Positions 45,555-55,914 are shown, counted from the stretch's first letter. The stretch is DNA of 64,000 nt from Neobacillus niacini (GCF_023715785.1 NZ_JAMBOX010000002.1:248001-312000), one strand, 5' to 3'. A program made the numbers and translations. Notes: generated from the sequence alone by a model not told the origin.

Positions 45555-47825
45555 ATGTCAGAAATAAAAGATGAAATCATTTTAAGAGGGCTTAAAGAAA
45601 ATAATTTAAAAAATGTAGATTTAAACATACCAAAAGAAAAAATCATCGTATTTACTGGACTTTCAGGTTCAGGAAAGAGCTCTGTCGTTTTTGATACATT
45701 GGCAACAGAAAGCAGAAGACAAATGACGTTAAACTATCCTCTCTATGTCAGAAATCAAATGCCAAGGTACGAAAGACCGCACGCCGATCTTATGCAAAAC
45801 TTAAGCCCTGTTGTAGTAGTTGAACAAAGACCTATAGGAGGAAATTCCCGCTCAACAGTAGGCACCTATATGGATATCAATCCATTAATCAGACTTTTGT
45901 TCTCGAGAATAGGAAAGCCATCCATCGGTTCTGCCAATGATTTTTCAAGTCAAAGTTCCTTTGGCAGATGTCAGGAATGTGGAGGATTTGGGGAAGTAAT
46001 TACGCCCGATATAAATAAGCTTGTAGATTTCGATAAATCTCTTCGAGAGTATGCCATTAGATTTAAGCCGTTATCTCCTTCAGGTTGGCAAGGTAATTGG
46101 ATGATGACGTGTGGATTATTTGATCCGGATAAACCGATAAAGGACTACTCAGAAGAAGACCTCCACCTGCTATTATATGGTCCCCGGGAAGGTCAAAGAG
46201 CCTATGCGCCATTTCACACAAAAAATGGACCCCATAATGCAGAGTGGGATGGGTTATTGCCTAGATTTACGCGGGTCTATATAAATAGAGATATCTCAAA
46301 ACTAAAACAAGTATCCCAAGATGATGTATTAGCAATGTCAACACATTCATTGTGTCCGACATGCCAAGGTTCAGGCCTAAACCCCAAGGTATTGGAATGT
46401 AGAGTAAATGGCCTAAATATCGCAGAGTACGACCAATTAGAACTTCCAGAATTACTAAAAGAATTAAAGAACATAAGTGACCCTATGGGAGAATCGATCG
46501 CTAAACAAGCAATCCCGCATGTAAAACAACTAGTCGACATGGGGTTAGGATATTTGAGTCTATCCCGAAAAATGGGCACTCTGTCCGGCGGCGAAGCTCA
46601 AAGAGTCAAAATCGCCCGTCATCTAGGGAGCAGCCTAAACAATATCACATACATATTCGACGAACCGAGTGCAGGGCTCCATCCAGAAGAGGTGGAACTG
46701 TTAATACAGATGTTAAAAAGGATAAAAGATCAACATAATACGGTAATCGTAATCGAACACGATCTATCCGTAATAAAAACAGCGGATGAAATAATCGAGA
46801 TGGGACCAGGAGCAGGTGTAAATGGAGGGGAAGTTGTCTATCAAGGCAAATTAGCAGGACTAAACAACACTCCAACCGCAACAGCTCTAAATCACAAGCT
46901 AAAAATCAATAAACATCCAAGGGTTATAGAAAGTTATTTTAAAATAAACAGAGCAAATAACAATAACTTAAAAAATATAAGCGTCAATATTCCTAAAAAT
47001 GTCTTGGTCTGCATTTGTGGAGTATCTGGTTCAGGTAAAAGCTCCTTAATGTTGGAAGCCTTCCCAGAAAAATATCCGGAAACGATAATGGTAGGACAAG
47101 GCAGCATCGGCATCTCCAGCCGTTCAACCCTAGCTACCTATATGGGAATAATGGACGATATTCGCACAATATTTTCAAAAGAAACAGGACAACCAGCAGG
47201 TTTGTTCAGCTTTAATTCTTTAGGAGCATGCCCTATCTGCAAAGGGAAAGGAGTCCTAACACCAGAAGTGGCATTTGCAGATCCCGTGACGATCCCTTGC
47301 GAAGCATGCGGCGGAACAAGATATTCGGACGAGGCGCTGTCCTATCGATATCAAGATAAAAATATTGTAGAGATTCTAGATTTAACGATCGACGAGGCAA
47401 TAATTTATTTTAAAGCGCCAAAGATTATAAAAAGAGTGCAAACGTTAAAAGACGTAGGACTAGGATACCTGACCTTAGGACAGACGACAAGTTCCCTTAG
47501 CGGAGGGGAAATCCAACGATTAAAACTGGCAAGCCATTTACAAAAAGAAGGACAAATTTACCTATTAGATGAGCCATCTCTAGGACTACACTCAGCAGAT
47601 AATGAAAAACTCTTAGACGTTTTTCAAAATCTCGTCAACAGAGGCAACTCTGTTATCATAATCGAACATAAACTAGACTTTATCGCGGCGAGCGACTGGG
47701 TAATAGAATTAGGTCCTGGAGGAGGAAAACAAGGCGGACAGATTATATTCGAAGGCATACCAGAAGAGATGGTACATGCAGACACATTGACAGCGAAATG
47801 GTTTAAGCTGCATGAAAAATTTTGA
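45555..47825 (+). CDS. UvrA2-like ABC ATPase (resistance-type excinuclease paralogue)
   Basis: A 756-aa UvrA relative, shorter than UvrA (about 950). It has two ABC cassettes, Walker A GLSGSGKSS near 35 and GVSGSGKSS near 490, signatures TLSGGEAQRV and SLSGGEIQRL, and zinc CxxC pairs (CQECGG/CPTCQG, CPICKG/CEACGG). The missing segment is the UvrB-binding domain, the usual mark of UvrA2/DrrC-type proteins linked to DNA-intercalator resistance rather than normal repair. AAAGGATG precedes ATG 45555. Confidence 0.85.
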   Translation: MSEIKDEIILRGLKENNLKNVDLNIPKEKIIVFTGLSGSGKSSVVFDTLATESRRQMTLNYPLYVRNQMPRYERPHADLMQNLSPVVVVEQRPIGGNSRSTVGTYMDINPLIRLLFSRIGKPSIGSANDFSSQSSFGRCQECGGFGEVITPDINKLVDFDKSLREYAIRFKPLSPSGWQGNWMMTCGLFDPDKPIKDYSEEDLHLLLYGPREGQRAYAPFHTKNGPHNAEWDGLLPRFTRVYINRDISKLKQVSQDDVLAMSTHSLCPTCQGSGLNPKVLECRVNGLNIAEYDQLELPELLKELKNISDPMGESIAKQAIPHVKQLVDMGLGYLSLSRKMGTLSGGEAQRVKIARHLGSSLNNITYIFDEPSAGLHPEEVELLIQMLKRIKDQHNTVIVIEHDLSVIKTADEIIEMGPGAGVNGGEVVYQGKLAGLNNTPTATALNHKLKINKHPRVIESYFKINRANNNNLKNISVNIPKNVLVCICGVSGSGKSSLMLEAFPEKYPETIMVGQGSIGISSRSTLATYMGIMDDIRTIFSKETGQPAGLFSFNSLGACPICKGKGVLTPEVAFADPVTIPCEACGGTRYSDEALSYRYQDKNIVEILDLTIDEAIIYFKAPKIIKRVQTLKDVGLGYLTLGQTTSSLSGGEIQRLKLASHLQKEGQIYLLDEPSLGLHSADNEKLLDVFQNLVNRGNSVIIIEHKLDFIAASDWVIELGPGGGKQGGQIIFEGIPEEMVHADTLTAKWFKLHEKF

Positions 47826-47848
47826 CATATTCATGACAAGTGAAATTC

Positions 47849-47891
47849 TGTGATTTGGTTCACATTAAAGACCAGCCAAAACCAATATGCT
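47849..47891 (+). promoter_or_regulatory. FNR-type box and promoter of hcp
   Basis: TGTGATTTGGTTCACA (47849-47864) is a perfect TGTGA-N6-TCACA site. TATGCT at 47886-47891 puts the start near 47898, about 41.5 bp from the box centre: class II activator geometry. Confidence 0.8.
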
Positions 47892-47938
47892 AAATATGTG
47901 AAAGAATTGCACATATTAGTTTTTTGGAGGTCTTTTTT

Positions 47939-49597
47939 ATGAGTATGTTTTGCCATCAATGTCAAGAAGCCTTGAAAGGAATTGGTTGTAACTTAAATGC
48001 AGGAGTATGCGGAAAGACAAGTGAGGTTGCGAATCTGCAAGATTTGTTGATCTACACGTTAAAAGGTGTTGCTTTGTATAATCAACAAGCACGTCAGGCT
48101 GGCATTCATCTCCCAAAAACCAATCGTCTGATCATAGATGGTCTTTTCACGACTATTACCAATGCCAATTTTGATGAGCACTCGATTTCAAAGCGAATCG
48201 AAAATGCTCTTCAAGAGCGCGATCTTATCAAGAGCAGACTAATCAATCAGGGTGCCTTAGAAAAACGTCAATATCCAGAATATGCTACTTGGACTGGGAA
48301 ACGGAATGAATTTGTAATGAAATCTGAAGAAGAGCAAGTCGGTATTCTCTCAACAGAGAACGAGGATGTTCGAAGCTTGCGTTCTCTTGTCTTATTCGGG
48401 TTAAAAGGTATGGCTGCCTATGCTGAACATGCCCAGAATTTAGGGTATGAAGATGAAGCGATTTTTGACTTTATCGAGAAGGCCCTCATTGCAACCGAAA
48501 ATGATACAATAACAGCGGATGATCTGATCAGCTTAGTAATGGAAACAGGAAAATTTGGTGTTGATGTGATGGCATTACTGGATAAGGCCAATACCACTTC
48601 TTATGGTCATCCTGAAATGACGGAAGTAAATATTGGTGTACGTAACAAACCGGCCATTCTTGTTAGCGGTCATGATTTGAAAGACTTTGAAGAACTTCTA
48701 GAGCAAACAGCGGGCACAGGTGTTGATGTGTATACCCACTCTGAAATGCTTCCTGCAAACTATTATCCGGCCTTCAAAAAGTATGACCATTTTGTCGGCA
48801 ACTACGGGAATGCTTGGTGGAAGCAAAAAGAAGAGTTTGAAAGTTTTAACGGACCAGTCTTGTTTACAACCAACTGTATTGTACCGCCTAAAGCAAGCTA
48901 CTCTGACCGTATTTATACAACAGGTGCAACCGGGTATCCAGGATTTAAACATATTCCTGACCGCGAGGAAGGCGGGAAGAAGGATTTTTCAGCGATTATT
49001 GAACATGCGAAGAAATTGCCAGCCCCAACACAAATTGAGGAAGGAACCATCGTTGGCGGCTTCGCACACAATCAGGTGGTTCAATTAGCCGATCAAGTGG
49101 TTGCTGCTGTCAAATCTGGTGCCATCAAGAAATTCTTTGTAATGGCAGGCTGTGATGGAAGAATGAAGTCACGTTCCTACTATACAGAATTTGTGGAAAC
49201 ACTTCCGAAAGATACCGTCATTTTAACAGCCGGTTGTGCAAAATATCGATACAACAAGCTGCCTCTTGGCGATATCGGCGGCATTCCGCGTGTACTTGAT
49301 GCCGGACAATGCAATGACTCTTACTCTTTAGCCGTGGTTGCCATGAAGTTAAAAGAAATCTTTGAGTTAAATGATATTAATGAATTGCCAATCGAATATA
49401 ACCTGGCATGGTATGAGCAAAAAGCGGTGATTGTCCTATTGGCCCTATTATATCTGGGAGTGAAAGAGATAAAATTAGGACCTACACTTCCTGCGTTCCT
49501 ATCGCCAGGTGTAGCGAAAGTCCTTGTTGAAAACTTTGGCATCAGCACCATTTCAACAGTCCAAGAGGACATGGAAGCATATATGGCTTTAGCTTAA
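47939..49597 (+). CDS. hcp: Hybrid cluster protein (hydroxylamine reductase)
   Basis: A 552-aa Hcp. The N-terminal proximal-cluster cysteines form MFCHQC...GCNLNAGVC, spaced C-x2-C-x8-C-x6-C. Hybrid-cluster ligands appear later ([27 protein letters not shown]). Hcp reduces hydroxylamine in vitro and NO in vivo, protecting from nitrosative stress under low oxygen. GGAGG at 47926-47930 supports ATG 47939. An FNR box upstream fits anaerobic induction. No Hcr reductase gene is nearby. Confidence 0.92.
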   Translation: MSMFCHQCQEALKGIGCNLNAGVCGKTSEVANLQDLLIYTLKGVALYNQQARQAGIHLPKTNRLIIDGLFTTITNANFDEHSISKRIENALQERDLIKSRLINQGALEKRQYPEYATWTGKRNEFVMKSEEEQVGILSTENEDVRSLRSLVLFGLKGMAAYAEHAQNLGYEDEAIFDFIEKALIATENDTITADDLISLVMETGKFGVDVMALLDKANTTSYGHPEMTEVNIGVRNKPAILVSGHDLKDFEELLEQTAGTGVDVYTHSEMLPANYYPAFKKYDHFVGNYGNAWWKQKEEFESFNGPVLFTTNCIVPPKASYSDRIYTTGATGYPGFKHIPDREEGGKKDFSAIIEHAKKLPAPTQIEEGTIVGGFAHNQVVQLADQVVAAVKSGAIKKFFVMAGCDGRMKSRSYYTEFVETLPKDTVILTAGCAKYRYNKLPLGDIGGIPRVLDAGQCNDSYSLAVVAMKLKEIFELNDINELPIEYNLAWYEQKAVIVLLALLYLGVKEIKLGPTLPAFLSPGVAKVLVENFGISTISTVQEDMEAYMALA

Positions 49598-49836
49598 TCG
49601 AATGAAAACAAACGAACAGTAATAACCTTAACCTTAGCCTGGTTCTGTGGTTTTGATGGTAGTGTTTTTTTAAAAAGGTTCCTTTCAGAAGCGAATGTAA
49701 TAGATTCGTGATGAGGGGGATCTTTTTTTAAATCTTCCCCTAATATAATTGGTTTTGATAAAATGGATAATGAGTACAAATGAATGAATGGATCATTTAA
49801 AAAAATCATTACCATAACCATAACGGAGGAACTGAG

Positions 49837-50679
49837 ATGCCTATTAAACTTATCGCTGTCGATATGGATGGAACTTTTTTGAATAATCAACAGGACTATG
49901 ACCGGGAACGCTTTCGCAAGCAATATCTAAGAATGAAGGAAGAGGGAATTCGCTTTGTGGTCGCCAGCGGAAATCAATACTTTCAGTTGAAGTCTTTTTT
50001 CGGCGAGTTTCAAGATGAGATTACATACGTTGCCGAAAATGGCGCTTTTGTTGTGGATCAGGGTGAGGAATTATTTTCGGCCAATATTCCGGGGGAAGTC
50101 GTAAAGGCTGTAACAGAAGAAATTTTGCAGCACACTCAGATTTCTGTTGTTTTATGTGGAAAAGAAAGTGCTTATGTTTTGGAGAGTCTCCCGGAGGAAT
50201 CTTTTGGTATTATCAATAGGTACTATCATCGGTTAAAACGTGTGACGACTTTCGATGTGGTTGATGATCAAATTCTAAAATTTGCCTTGGCTTGTCCGTT
50301 TGAAGAGACCGAAGGGTTGCTTGAATTGCTTCAGAGCAAAATAGGCATGTACATGACACCTGTTTCAAGCGGTCACGGTGATATTGATTTAATTTTACCA
50401 GGGTGCCATAAAGCAGCGGGAATTGAACTGCTGCAAGAGAAATGGGGTCTTAACCCGGGGGAAATGATGGCGTTTGGCGATGGCGGCAATGACATTGAAA
50501 TGCTAAGGCATGTTTCCTACAGCTTTGCCATGGAAAATGGCAGTGAAGCAGTCAAAGAAATAGCCAAATACATAGCCCCTCCCAACACCAACAACGGTGT
50601 GTTAGAAGTGATTGATCAGTATTTTGACAAGCAGGGGCCATTCGCGAACGAAAAACAAGTTATGATGGATGCATTTTAA
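49837..50679 (+). CDS. Cof-type HAD phosphatase (HAD-IIB)
   Basis: A 280-aa cytosolic phosphatase. Motif I is VDMDGTFLNN at residues 8-17 (nucleophile Asp then Asp), motif II is ASGN, motif III Lys lies around HKAAG, and motif IV is FGDGGNDIEML. Cof-like enzymes dephosphorylate sugar phosphates or flavin precursors; the substrate is unassigned. GGAGGAAC precedes ATG. It faces a second HAD gene convergently across a shared terminator. Confidence 0.9.
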   Translation: MPIKLIAVDMDGTFLNNQQDYDRERFRKQYLRMKEEGIRFVVASGNQYFQLKSFFGEFQDEITYVAENGAFVVDQGEELFSANIPGEVVKAVTEEILQHTQISVVLCGKESAYVLESLPEESFGIINRYYHRLKRVTTFDVVDDQILKFALACPFEETEGLLELLQSKIGMYMTPVSSGHGDIDLILPGCHKAAGIELLQEKWGLNPGEMMAFGDGGNDIEMLRHVSYSFAMENGSEAVKEIAKYIAPPNTNNGVLEVIDQYFDKQGPFANEKQVMMDAF

Positions 50680-50691
50680 AGTGGTAAACAA

Positions 50692-50733
50692 GAAAGGCAT
50701 GTAAACAGGCTTCCAGATTTACATGCCTTTTTT
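50692..50733. terminator. Bidirectional terminator between two HAD genes
   Basis: AAAGGCATGTAAA and TTTACATGCCTTT arms, 11-nt loop, T-run on plus and A-run on the other side. Confidence 0.8.
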
Positions 50734-50734
50734 A

Positions 50735-51586
50735 TTAGAATTCGATGTTTTTGAAATACTTACTTAATGTAAAAGCAATCCCATCTTCTTCATTAGAACG
50801 AGTCACTTCATCTGCTACTTCTTTTAAGTCATCTACTGCATTGGCCATTGCTACGCCGATTCCAGCATATTTAACCATGGTGGCATCATTGTGCCCATCC
50901 CCAAATGCGATCATTTCTTCCCTTTTATATCCCATTGGAATTAGCACAGTATCCAATGCCTTTGCCTTATCAATTCCGTTAGCCGTATATTCGAAGTAAA
51001 ATGGAGCGGTAAACATACAGCTTAAGTTGTCTTTGAATGGTTCCATCATGGCTTTGTAATTTTGCTGAAGGTAATCAGGATCTCCTGCAGTTAAAATTTT
51101 ATTTAATGGATAGTCTGCAAATGCGGCTAAATCATCCACCTCACATAACTTGTATTTACCGCCACGTGATTCATATTTGATAATATTAAGTGTGTTCCCA
51201 TTGTATTCAATTTCATTGTTGAACACATCGTTCACATACATATAGTCATCTTTGTCAATCATTGGCTTAACATCAAACTTCTTCATATGCTCCAGTACAG
51301 CTTGTCCTTCCTCAACACTCATCGTTTCGTTGAATAATACTTCGTTTGTCTGACAGTCAACAACCTTTGAGCCATTAAACGAAACGAGTAGCCCATTATT
51401 TTCATCCATTTTTAATTCTTTGGCAAAATCCATAAGTCCAGAGGTTGGTCTTCCGGAAGCTAGGATTAAAATCGCTCCCGCTTTTTGGGCTTTCATTAAA
51501 GCATCCTTCGTCTTTTCGCTAATGACTTTATTGTTGTTAGCAAGCGTACCATCTACATCCATAATAATAACTTTAATATCGTTCAT
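50735..51586 (-). CDS. Cof-type HAD phosphatase
   Basis: A 283-aa HAD-IIB member with motif I IIMDVDGTLANN at 6-17, motif II ASGRP and motif IV FGDGHNDATM near 220. It resembles YxeH/YwpJ-type sugar phosphatases. GGTGGAATTAAC precedes ATG 51586. Not closely similar to the convergent neighbour, so not a recent duplicate. Confidence 0.9.
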   Translation of the reverse strand: MNDIKVIIMDVDGTLANNNKVISEKTKDALMKAQKAGAILILASGRPTSGLMDFAKELKMDENNGLLVSFNGSKVVDCQTNEVLFNETMSVEEGQAVLEHMKKFDVKPMIDKDDYMYVNDVFNNEIEYNGNTLNIIKYESRGGKYKLCEVDDLAAFADYPLNKILTAGDPDYLQQNYKAMMEPFKDNLSCMFTAPFYFEYTANGIDKAKALDTVLIPMGYKREEMIAFGDGHNDATMVKYAGIGVAMANAVDDLKEVADEVTRSNEEDGIAFTLSKYFKNIEF

Positions 51587-51908
51587 GTTAATTCCACCTT
51601 AAGTGTTATGGTAAATTAGACAAGTATTAAATCTGTCTTTTTATCTATAAATAAATCTTATCATTTATAGAAAAGGAGATTAATAAGCCTGAAACAATTA
51701 ATTATTTGTGACAGAAGAAGATAAGAGTTACAACGTTGTAACAACCTGTTACTTAGGGGGGGCAGGGACGACTCACAGCTCGATTGTCCCTAAGCATTAA
51801 GTCGATGTTAAAAATCCAGCACAGTGTTACTTGCTTCCATATGATAAAATAGAAATAGTGCATAAATCGAGTATAGATCGTTGTTGAAAGCAGTGATGGG
51901 AAATGGTA
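51587..51908. other. Intergenic region with hairpins
   Basis: No gene seen. A hairpin-prone GGGAC...GTCCC stretch lies at 51765-51793 and TCTATAAATAAATCTTATCATTTATAGA forms a dyad near 51646-51672. The region is AT-rich, and a promoter for the downstream gene pair probably lies near TATGATAAAAT (51839). Confidence 0.4.
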
Positions 51909-53048
51909 ATGGAAAATCCATTGAATAAAAAAATATACCGAGGACTACTTTTAGGAGAGATAATTTTGGGTAGTAAAAGCACCCTGATCATCCTTTTGCT
52001 ATATGTTTTATTGTGGCGAGTTACCTACACGATTTCACTAATCGGGCAATTGAAAACCAATATCCCGATTTTTCTAGCACTCTGCTTTTTGTTGCTTGTC
52101 ATGTTTATACATATTATTGTTGTTTATCGTAAGTATATGAAACAAGACTGGATCTACCAAAGTGCCAGCCAGATTGAAATCAATGAGAAGCAATTCGTTT
52201 TTGTATCAAGGAATTCTATTGACCGTTATGTAATACCCATGGGAACTTTAACAAAAGTAAAAGAAAATAAAAAGTGGTATTTCCTATACTTTCAGGATCA
52301 CATGTTTGTCCCGATATTAAAGGTTACGGGATATACTCCTGATCAAAAGCCCGCTAGGCCGATTCTTTGGAAATGGACGGTGTTGATTTTTTCACTGGTT
52401 ACCATTTTAGGAGGATATTATGTTGGTTCCAATACGGTCAATTTTAGAGGGGCTTTAGCTTGGAAAATCTTCGAGTGGAGAACAGAGACGCGACTGAAGC
52501 TAGAGGATGATAATTTTTATACAACCAGGCTGGAAGGAATCATCGATGCTGTTAAAGCGGAAACGGAACTGGAACCGTATTTGATGACCAATGATTTAAA
52601 AATAGAATTTAACAAGGATGGGACCATCACAGATATCTACACGTATATTTACGGATTTGACGAAAACCAAAAGTTACAATCGGGATATTTAATTTATACA
52701 AAGGGAAATAAGTTCAAGCTCCATAAACAGGATTGGAAAGGGCAAGGAACCGCGTTTTACAATCCGAACAACGATTTAACGATTGTCATTAAGATGCTGA
52801 ACTGGATCCCTGTTAAAGAGGAAGTAAAGCAGTGGAATGAAGAAAAGAATGCTGTCCTGTATAAAGGAATAAGAGACTGGAGAAGTCCGGATGGAATTCG
52901 TTTTATCGATGAAAAAGGAAAAATTTATATTCCTGCCATGACGGAAACAGAAACAGGTCCAACGGTTTCCTTATACATTCCGGGCAAGGAGGATTTGATT
53001 ACACCAAAGCGGTATATTTATGAACCATTTTATCGTGGAGATTACTGA
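51909..53048 (+). CDS. Membrane protein with YcxB-like domain
   Basis: A 379-aa protein with two N-terminal helices (about 20-40 and 52-72), a YcxB-like PH-type segment (ASQIEINEKQFVFVSRNSIDRY) and another helix near 155-175. The remaining 200 residues form a soluble, probably extracytoplasmic part without family assignment. ATG 51909 has GGG 8 nt upstream; ATG 51903 is too close. It is 17 bp before a BNR-propeller gene and likely its partner. Confidence 0.7.
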   Translation: MENPLNKKIYRGLLLGEIILGSKSTLIILLLYVLLWRVTYTISLIGQLKTNIPIFLALCFLLLVMFIHIIVVYRKYMKQDWIYQSASQIEINEKQFVFVSRNSIDRYVIPMGTLTKVKENKKWYFLYFQDHMFVPILKVTGYTPDQKPARPILWKWTVLIFSLVTILGGYYVGSNTVNFRGALAWKIFEWRTETRLKLEDDNFYTTRLEGIIDAVKAETELEPYLMTNDLKIEFNKDGTITDIYTYIYGFDENQKLQSGYLIYTKGNKFKLHKQDWKGQGTAFYNPNNDLTIVIKMLNWIPVKEEVKQWNEEKNAVLYKGIRDWRSPDGIRFIDEKGKIYIPAMTETETGPTVSLYIPGKEDLITPKRYIYEPFYRGDY

Positions 53049-53065
53049 AGTAAGGATGAACGCAG

Positions 53066-54370
53066 ATGAAAAAACCTAGCAGTCGATTACTCATTTTCAT
53101 ATCCATATTCATAGTTATTTTCGTTATTTTTCAATTGGTGAATGGGGGACCTGAAACCCCCGATACGGAACCGGTCAAAGTAAAAAAGGTTGATATAAAC
53201 AGTAAGCTTCCCTATACTGTTCAAGTGGAAGAATCTGATCAAAAACCGGAAACGATTGCTTACCGAGTGTGGTTTGATTTTGTAAAAAATTTAGAGCGTG
53301 AAGGAGCGATCGTCAATCCGGGCTTTACTAGATTTACGAAATTGTCGGGGGACGAGAATTCTTTTGAGGCAGCGGTGGTTTTTCAGGTAGGGATCCCGGA
53401 AGGAACACAAGAAATCGATTACGGTTGGGGCAAGATGGAGGAAAATAGAATTGTTCCTAACATCGTTTGGAAACTGACGATCAATAAGGAAGAGGAATTA
53501 ACATATACCTTAACTAAGATTGAGAGAACAACGGATACGGAAATTGGTTTGCCGCCTGTTGAGTCTCTGGAAGAATATCGAAAACAGGCCGGTATGGAGG
53601 AACCTTCGAAAAATATTAGGTATGAAATGAAGGATGAAACGCTTAGGGTCACCTATGATAATGGCAAAAACTGGCGGGATGTTCCTGTTCATGTTGGGGA
53701 ATTATTAGGCAGTGAAACCACTGTTACGAAACAACAGTTAACCGATGGCAGCTATGTGCTTAAACCGGAGATAACAGCGTTTGTATTGAACGGAGGGTCG
53801 CGGGTCCTGGTCAGTACGGATAAAGGGAAATCTTGGCATGATGCCGTCGTTTCGGATCAGCTGCCATTTTTGCGCTTCGTAAAACTAGGGTTCACTTCTG
53901 CCCAGGATGGATACCTGATCGTGACCGGCGATAAAACGATGAGCAGTGAGGCGCACTTTATTTTTAAAACCAACGATGGCGGGAAGTCCTGGGCTAACGC
54001 TGCCCCGGTGAAAGACGTTTATTCTTTAGTGACCGACGGCGGGTTTATTAACGCTCAACTAGGCTTCATGTCCTTTGGTGAATTGCGCTATGAAGTTCAG
54101 CCCCCTGTTCCAAACCTATACCGGACTGCCGATGGCGGAGCGAACTGGGAACGCGTAGAGGTTCCGATACCAGAGGAATATCAGGGCTATTTCACGATTG
54201 CGGAGGTTCCTACTTTTAACGGAAATGAAGGCACTTTGTTAGTAAAACAAGGACCAGATGGTGATTACTTGGGCGGAAAGGTATTGGCCAAGTTTACCTC
54301 GGCCGATCAAGGGAAAACATGGTCATTTGCTGGGTTGGTCGATCCGAACGGAGTGCTTCGAACGAGGTAG
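53066..54370 (+). CDS. Membrane-anchored BNR/Asp-box beta-propeller protein
   Basis: A 434-aa protein with an N-terminal signal anchor (residues 8-25). The C-terminal half has repeated Asp-box motifs: DKGKSWHD, NDGGKSWAN, ADGGANWER and ADQGKTWSF. These mark a sialidase/YCF48-like propeller, often a scaffold and not necessarily an enzyme. The N-terminal third is unassigned. It follows a membrane gene by 17 bp. AAGGATGAACG is the ribosome site. Confidence 0.8.
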   Translation: MKKPSSRLLIFISIFIVIFVIFQLVNGGPETPDTEPVKVKKVDINSKLPYTVQVEESDQKPETIAYRVWFDFVKNLEREGAIVNPGFTRFTKLSGDENSFEAAVVFQVGIPEGTQEIDYGWGKMEENRIVPNIVWKLTINKEEELTYTLTKIERTTDTEIGLPPVESLEEYRKQAGMEEPSKNIRYEMKDETLRVTYDNGKNWRDVPVHVGELLGSETTVTKQQLTDGSYVLKPEITAFVLNGGSRVLVSTDKGKSWHDAVVSDQLPFLRFVKLGFTSAQDGYLIVTGDKTMSSEAHFIFKTNDGGKSWANAAPVKDVYSLVTDGGFINAQLGFMSFGELRYEVQPPVPNLYRTADGGANWERVEVPIPEEYQGYFTIAEVPTFNGNEGTLLVKQGPDGDYLGGKVLAKFTSADQGKTWSFAGLVDPNGVLRTR

Positions 54371-54418
54371 GGAGACTTAAAAGCCAAGTAGTAAAAATAT
54401 CAAAGGAGACAAAACAAA

Positions 54419-54802
54419 ATGAAAATCATTGTTACTAGTTTATTTGTGCAAGACCAAGACAGGGCGCTGGAGTTTTACACAGAAAAGCTCGGATTTGTAA
54501 AAAAACATGACATTCCGATGGGGAAATTTAGATGGATTACGGTTGTTTCTCCTGATGCTCCTGAAGGTACCGAGCTTGTGCTCGAACCGAATGAGCATCC
54601 TGCAGCACAGGAGTATCAAAAGAAGTTATTTGCCGACGGCATCCCCGCCACCATGTTTGGCGTTGCAGATCTTCATCAAGAGTACAAACGATTATTGGAA
54701 AGCGGCGTGAAGTTTACGAAGGAGCCAACCAAAATGGGCGAAGTCACAATAGCGGTCTTCGATGATACTTGCGGCAACCTTATCCAAATGATACAGAAAT
54801 AA
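54419..54802 (+). CDS. VOC family protein (glyoxalase-like)
   Basis: A 127-aa single VOC module. It shows the VTSLFVQDQDRALEFYTEKLGF start and the end DTCGNLIQMIQ. Metal ligands are limited: the late Glu of classical glyoxalase I is replaced by Gln in LIQM, so metal binding is uncertain. Members include fosfomycin-resistance-like proteins and substrate-binding proteins. AAAGGAGA precedes ATG. Confidence 0.85.
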   Translation: MKIIVTSLFVQDQDRALEFYTEKLGFVKKHDIPMGKFRWITVVSPDAPEGTELVLEPNEHPAAQEYQKKLFADGIPATMFGVADLHQEYKRLLESGVKFTKEPTKMGEVTIAVFDDTCGNLIQMIQK

Positions 54803-54812
54803 CCGATGCACG

Positions 54813-54848
54813 AGACCCTTGATTTCGGATAATCAAGGGTCTTGTTTT
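54813..54848 (+). terminator. Intrinsic terminator
   Basis: AGACCCTTGATT and AATCAAGGGTCT arms, then TTGTTTTTG. Confidence 0.8.
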
Positions 54849-54982
54849 TGCCTATTTTATTATAGGTTTTTTCAAAAAACTATTTTAGAAAACAGGATAG
54901 TACCTGATATTTCTATACAAATGTTCGCATAGTTTTCCGCTGCTTAACGAATAATATGAGCGTTAGAGAAGGGGAGATCAGA

Positions 54983-55141
54983 ATGCCTAAACATGAGAAA
55001 AATCAGGATGTTGTCGAGCAGCCATTAATGTCAACAGGCACACCAGAGCCTGGGTTTAAGGTGGATTCTGAGAAGTCAGAACCAGTCAGCCCGCCCAAAA
55101 TTGGTGACACGGTTATTGGAGACGAGGTAAATGAAAGTTAG
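54983..55141 (+). CDS. Small hydrophilic protein, 52 aa
   Basis: ATG 54983 is preceded by AGGGGAGA. The product is acidic, proline-rich and probably disordered, with no recognised family. ATG 54956 upstream lies in the same frame without a ribosome site. It is followed closely by another small hydrophilic gene, suggesting a two-gene unit. Confidence 0.55.
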   Translation: MPKHEKNQDVVEQPLMSTGTPEPGFKVDSEKSEPVSPPKIGDTVIGDEVNES

Positions 55142-55177
55142 TCATCGAACAAATTATTTTTTAGGAGCTGAATGGCA

Positions 55178-55324
55178 ATGGAAAAAAAGGATGATTTCCT
55201 AAAAGGGGCAAAAGTCACCAACGATAATCAAATTTACGGGACGCCAAATAGCAAGAGCAAAAATGGAACTGGCGATTCGCCAAATGACAATGGCGGAAGG
55301 ACAAAAGGGATTCCGAACAACTGA
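55178..55324 (+). CDS. Small Asn/Gly-rich protein, 48 aa
   Basis: AGGAG at 55163-55167 precedes a 48-codon frame rich in Asn, Gly and Lys, with no cysteine. ATG 55172 (spacing 4) and ATG 55178 (spacing 10) are both possible. It resembles small spore-type hydrophilic proteins, but no family is recognised. A strong terminator follows directly. Confidence 0.55.
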   Translation: MEKKDDFLKGAKVTNDNQIYGTPNSKSKNGTGDSPNDNGGRTKGIPNN

Positions 55325-55328
55325 TCTA

Positions 55329-55360
55329 TCAACCAAGAACTACTTGGTTGATTTTTTTTG
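55329..55360 (+). terminator. Intrinsic terminator
   Basis: TCAACCAAG and CTTGGTTGA arms with an 8-T run. Confidence 0.8.
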
Positions 55361-55557
55361 CGGACCATTTGTGATGAATTTGGATCGGTTTTGTCCGCAG
55401 GACCCCGGGACTTCGGAAAATTTGGAGTGAAATTGAGTTGGTTTTGTCCGAAGTAGGCGGATTCAATATGTTTTAATTAAAGAGCAAATCAATTATTACC
55501 ATTTCAACCCAATCAAGCAATAGTAAAACAGAGCAGCCGCGAAGGGTGCTCCGTTAC

Positions 55558-55914
55558 TTAGGTATTTGACAATACTTCTTTAATTTTGGAAACCACTTCG
55601 CCAGGACTAAATGGTTTGGAGATAAAACCGCTTGCCCCTAATTCCAATGCACGCATTTGGTCTTCTTCTCCGCTTTGTGCCGTTAGTAAAATAACCGGAG
55701 TTTCTTTGAGTTTTCTGAGTTCTTCCAGCACCTGGAACCCATTCTTCCCAGGCATAAAAACATCTAAAAGAATTAAATCATAGTTTTCGTTTAAAGCTCT
55801 ATTTAGGCCGTCCGCCCCGTTATGTTCCACATTGACATGCCAGGTTTCCCGTTGCAAATAAATCCTTAACAGGTTACTGATTCTTGTCTCATCTTCCACA
55901 ATTAAGATATTCAA
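55558..55914 (-). CDS. Single-domain response regulator receiver
   Basis: A 118-aa CheY/Spo0F-like receiver with no output domain. Acidic pocket Glu7/Asp8, phospho-acceptor Asp51 in LLDVFMPG, Thr78 and Lys100 in GFISKPF are all in place. GGAGGG upstream fits TTG 55914, though the frame is open to 55932. No kinase is adjacent; the orphan PAS kinase at 59325 could be a partner (inference). Confidence 0.88.
   Translation of the reverse strand: MNILIVEDETRISNLLRIYLQRETWHVNVEHNGADGLNRALNENYDLILLDVFMPGKNGFQVLEELRKLKETPVILLTAQSGEEDQMRALELGASGFISKPFSPGEVVSKIKEVLSNT

Noticed and set aside
54956..54982. Longer start for the 52-aa protein
   Set aside because: The ribosome site AGGGGAGA lies inside the extension and serves ATG 54983.
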